From positions 1 through 17,185 of the forward strand of contig JBGUNJ010000020.1 in the NCBI GenBank assembly GCA_045117315.1: a stretch of 17,185 bases of DNA, given 5' to 3'. The notes under the pieces are model-generated. The model made no database searches. It was not told the DNA's origin and worked only from the letters and a program-made list of their open reading frames with translations. Positions 15,518 to 17,185 of the stretch are shown piece after piece (within the stretch, counting starts at the first letter, position 1; each line of letters opens with the position of its first letter). The translations under genes and the position numbers were made by a program. Source of the stretch: CAG-791 sp045117315 (GTDB lineage: Bacteria > Bacillota > Clostridia > Lachnospirales > Lachnospiraceae).

Positions 15518-16312
15518 ATGCAGACAACAAATAATGTCGTTCTGTTGGATAATACCAGAAAAATTGAAAAGCTGATCCACAACAATGATACCGGGAAGGT
15601 TGTATTCAATGATATCTGCAGGGTCATGAGTGATATTCTGCAGGCACATATCCTTGTGATCAGCAAAAAAGGAAAGGTCCTGGGAGTCGGAGAATGCGGC
15701 AGCGTCGGGACAGCCCATGAGCTGATCATCGAAGAGGTGGGTACATTTGTCGATCCCGGCCTGAACGCCAGACTGCTGGATGTCCTCTCCACACATGAGA
15801 ACGTGAGTCTGCGCACTCTGGGATTCCTCTCAAATGATGACGCGGATCTGATGGGAATCGTCCTCCCCATCGAAGTCGCCGGAGAGAGACTGGGAACCGT
15901 TTTTATCTATAAGGAGGGAGAGCATTTCGATATCGACGATATCATCCTTTCCGAATACGGGACCACAGTTGTCGGCCTGGAGATGCTTCGCGCGGTCACA
16001 GAGGAGACCGCAGAGGAAAACCGCAAGATCGCGGTCGTGAAGTCGGCCATTGGCACACTCAGCTATACGGAAATGCACGCGATCATCCATATCTTCGAGG
16101 AACTCGACGGTGTCGAAGGCATCCTTGTCGCCAGCAAGATCGCTGACAAGGCCGGGATCACCAGAAGCGTTGTCGTGAACGCCCTCCGCAAGTTTGAGTC
16201 TGCAGGCGTCATCGAATCGCGCTCCTCCGGAATGAAGGGCACATATATCAAGGTCCTGAACGACGCCATTTACGGGGAACTGGCTGACCTGCGCAGGCAG
16301 GTACAGCCCTGA
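15518..16312 (+). CDS. codY: Global transcriptional repressor CodY
   Basis: The 264-aa regulator (B. subtilis CodY is 259 aa) binds DNA when loaded with GTP and branched-chain amino acids, repressing nutrient-scavenging and biosynthetic genes in rich conditions. The N-terminal GAF-type ligand domain covers about 1-155. The C-terminal winged helix-turn-helix includes VASKIADKAGITRSVVVNAL (204-223), followed by RKFESAGVIESRSSGMKGTY, which carries the recognition helix and wing. It is nearly identical to the known CodY DNA-binding segment. The ATG at 15518 has AGAGGTGA (15505-15512), whose TGA is the topA stop. A GTG at 15509 overlapping that stop is possible but less likely. It shares a gene run with rel, which sets the GTP pool CodY reads. 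No terminator is evident after it. Confidence 0.97.
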   Translation: MQTTNNVVLLDNTRKIEKLIHNNDTGKVVFNDICRVMSDILQAHILVISKKGKVLGVGECGSVGTAHELIIEEVGTFVDPGLNARLLDVLSTHENVSLRTLGFLSNDDADLMGIVLPIEVAGERLGTVFIYKEGEHFDIDDIILSEYGTTVVGLEMLRAVTEETAEENRKIAVVKSAIGTLSYTEMHAIIHIFEELDGVEGILVASKIADKAGITRSVVVNALRKFESAGVIESRSSGMKGTYIKVLNDAIYGELADLRRQVQP

Positions 16313-16403
16313 CTTGATCCCCGGATAAATACCTGACACAATCCGCTGCACAGTTCCCGGCACGGGTCCCTGACACGGTCCCTGACTCTGTCGGGTATGA
16401 TGG
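16313..16403 (+). other. Intergenic stretch after codY, no gene seen
   Basis: Short internal repeats of CCTGACAC/GGTCCCTGAC type occur at about 16331-16389. CCTGAC/GTCGGG (16381-16386 and 16390-16395) forms a small stem with a 3-nt loop but no T-run. I cannot identify a terminator for codY. Confidence 0.4.
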
Positions 16404-16492
16404 CCGGAAATGAAAGCCGGAAAATACGATCCGGAAAAATGCGTCCGGAAAAACACAATCCGGAAAAATGCGGAAAAATGCGTCCGGAAAAC
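16404..16492. repeat. Degenerate CCGGAAAAATGCGT tandem repeat
   Basis: Seven units of 11-15 bp begin with (C)CGGAAA at 16404, 16417, 16431, 16445, 16460, 16471 and 16484. The consensus is CCGGAAAAATGCGT. Unit length varies and there are no spacers, so this is a slippage-type tandem array, not CRISPR. It lies just upstream of the rpsB promoter. Confidence 0.75.
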
Positions 16493-16505
16493 CCTGCATT
16501 TCGGC

Positions 16506-16534
16506 TTGCACAATGCGGGATGATATGTTACTAT
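16506..16534 (+). promoter_or_regulatory. Candidate rpsB promoter with extended -10
   Basis: TTGCAC at 16506-16511 and TACTAT at 16529-16534 are 17 bp apart. A TG dinucleotide at 16526-16527 gives the TGn extension of the -10, which can offset the imperfect hexamers. The start would be near 16541. Confidence 0.5.
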
Positions 16535-16540
16535 CTAAAA

Positions 16541-16671
16541 GTTGTGTTTATTTTTTTATCAGACACGCGTCCCAGCGGATGCCGGTGCTCTGACGGCAGG
16601 ATCCTGACCGGTTCGCCGCGGAGTGGCTAACTCCTTTTGAAAACCGCAAAAGGACGCGGATGATACTAACC
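16541..16671 (+). promoter_or_regulatory. Folded rpsB leader, candidate autoregulatory RNA
   Basis: The leader of about 145 nt forms a closed multi-branch fold. CGCGTCC (16566-16572) pairs perfectly with GGACGCG (16652-16658). Inside, GCGG (16575-16578) pairs with CCGC (16616-16619), enclosing CCGGT/ACCGG (16582-16586 with 16607-16611). A second hairpin GGAGT/ACTCC (16620-16624 with 16630-16634) precedes TTTT. CCTTTT (16633-16638) can instead pair with AAAAGG (16648-16653), competing with both the closing helix and the second hairpin. Ribosomal protein operons often carry such leaders; I do not recognise a known family here. Confidence 0.5.
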
Positions 16672-16686
16672 AAGGAGGAAAGAAAA

Positions 16687-17185
16687 ATGGGTATTGTATC
16701 AATGAAACAGCTGCTGGAAGCAGGCGTACACTTCGGTCACCAGACAAGGCGCTGGAACCCCAAGATGGCTCCCTACATCTTCACAGAGCGCAACGGAATC
16801 CACATCATCGACCTTCAGAAGTCTGTCATCCTGGTAGATGAGGCTTATAAGGCTGTTTTCCAGATCGCTGAGCAGGGAGGCACCATCCTTTTCGTCGGCA
16901 CCAAGAAGCAGGCTCAGGACGCAGTCAAGGCAGAGGCTACCCGCTGCGGCATGTACTATGTCAACGAGAGATGGCTCGGCGGCATGCTGACCAACTTCCG
17001 CACGATCCAGTCCCGCATCAAGCGCATGAAGGACATCGAGGCGATGGAGCAGGACGGAACGTTCGACGTCCTTCCGAAGAAGGAAGTCCTGAACCTGAAG
17101 AAGGAACACGAGAAGCTCGAGAAGAACCTCGGCGGCATCAAAGAGATGACCCACATTCCGGACGCGATCTTCGTGATCGATCCCA
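16687..17185 (+). CDS. rpsB: 30S ribosomal protein S2, partial (3' end beyond window)
   Basis: The first 166 codons of rpsB are present; the full protein is about 240-250 aa, so roughly a third is missing at the right edge. The start GIVSMKQLLEAGVHFGHQTRRWNPKM is the conserved S2 N-terminus, including the VHFGHQ motif, and ERWLGGMLTNF near 98-108 is a second family signature. S2 joins the small subunit late and contacts S1 where present. AAGGAGG at 16672-16678 lies 8 nt before the ATG. Codon use is strongly biased, as in groEL and ppdK. In most bacteria tsf follows; it would lie outside the window. Confidence 0.97.
   Translation, partial: MGIVSMKQLLEAGVHFGHQTRRWNPKMAPYIFTERNGIHIIDLQKSVILVDEAYKAVFQIAEQGGTILFVGTKKQAQDAVKAEATRCGMYYVNERWLGGMLTNFRTIQSRIKRMKDIEAMEQDGTFDVLPKKEVLNLKKEHEKLEKNLGGIKEMTHIPDAIFVIDP

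Noticed and set aside
16404..16492. CRISPR-like repeat array
   Set aside because: The units are 11-15 bp, directly adjacent and degenerate, with no spacers and no cas genes nearby.

Overview
The window looks like a core, housekeeping stretch of a Firmicutes chromosome, most probably from the order Eubacteriales and family Lachnospiraceae. The reasons are a C. symbiosum-type pyruvate phosphate dikinase, HemZ, CodY placed directly after topA, a CIRCE-controlled groESL operon, strong AGGAGG-type ribosome binding sites and sigma-A-like promoters. Coding GC is roughly balanced. I see no transposase, integrase, phage gene, CRISPR array, tRNA or rRNA. The family-level assignment is inference.

Layout. 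195-1127 (+) is a membrane-anchored glycerophosphodiester phosphodiesterase with its own promoter and a three-copy heptapeptide tail. 1482-4103 (+) is ppdK, with its own promoter, a candidate CodY box in the leader and a textbook terminator. 4104-4493 holds two related GC-rich structured repeats and the terminator of a convergent 88-aa orphan gene (4494-4760, minus). 4761-5184 is AT-rich, with a perfect palindrome and a 12-bp tandem repeat. 5185-7626 is the heat-shock operon groES-groEL: promoter, CIRCE operator, folded leader and an unusually long 266-nt spacer. 7627-8295 is a long non-coding stretch with several hairpins and two terminator-like structures. 8296-16312 is a run of five same-strand genes: rel, an MBL-fold hydrolase, hemZ, topA and codY. 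Its first promoter is just before rel, and a cluster of inverted repeats lies between the hydrolase and hemZ. 16313-16686 carries a 14-bp repeat tract, then a promoter and a folded leader for rpsB, which runs off the right end.

Functional links. Rel controls (p)ppGpp and so GTP, and CodY senses GTP and branched-chain amino acids, so two arms of nutrient control share one gene run. ppdK (central carbon) may be a CodY target, but only on the strength of a 12/15 box. GroES and GroEL are the chaperonin pair.

The genes are ordinary. What deserves a second look is between them: the paired structured repeats near 4.2-4.4 kb, the groES leader, the 7.6-8.2 kb non-coding region, the inverted-repeat cluster at 11.5-11.7 kb and the rpsB leader. 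I did not find convincing evidence for a new protein system.
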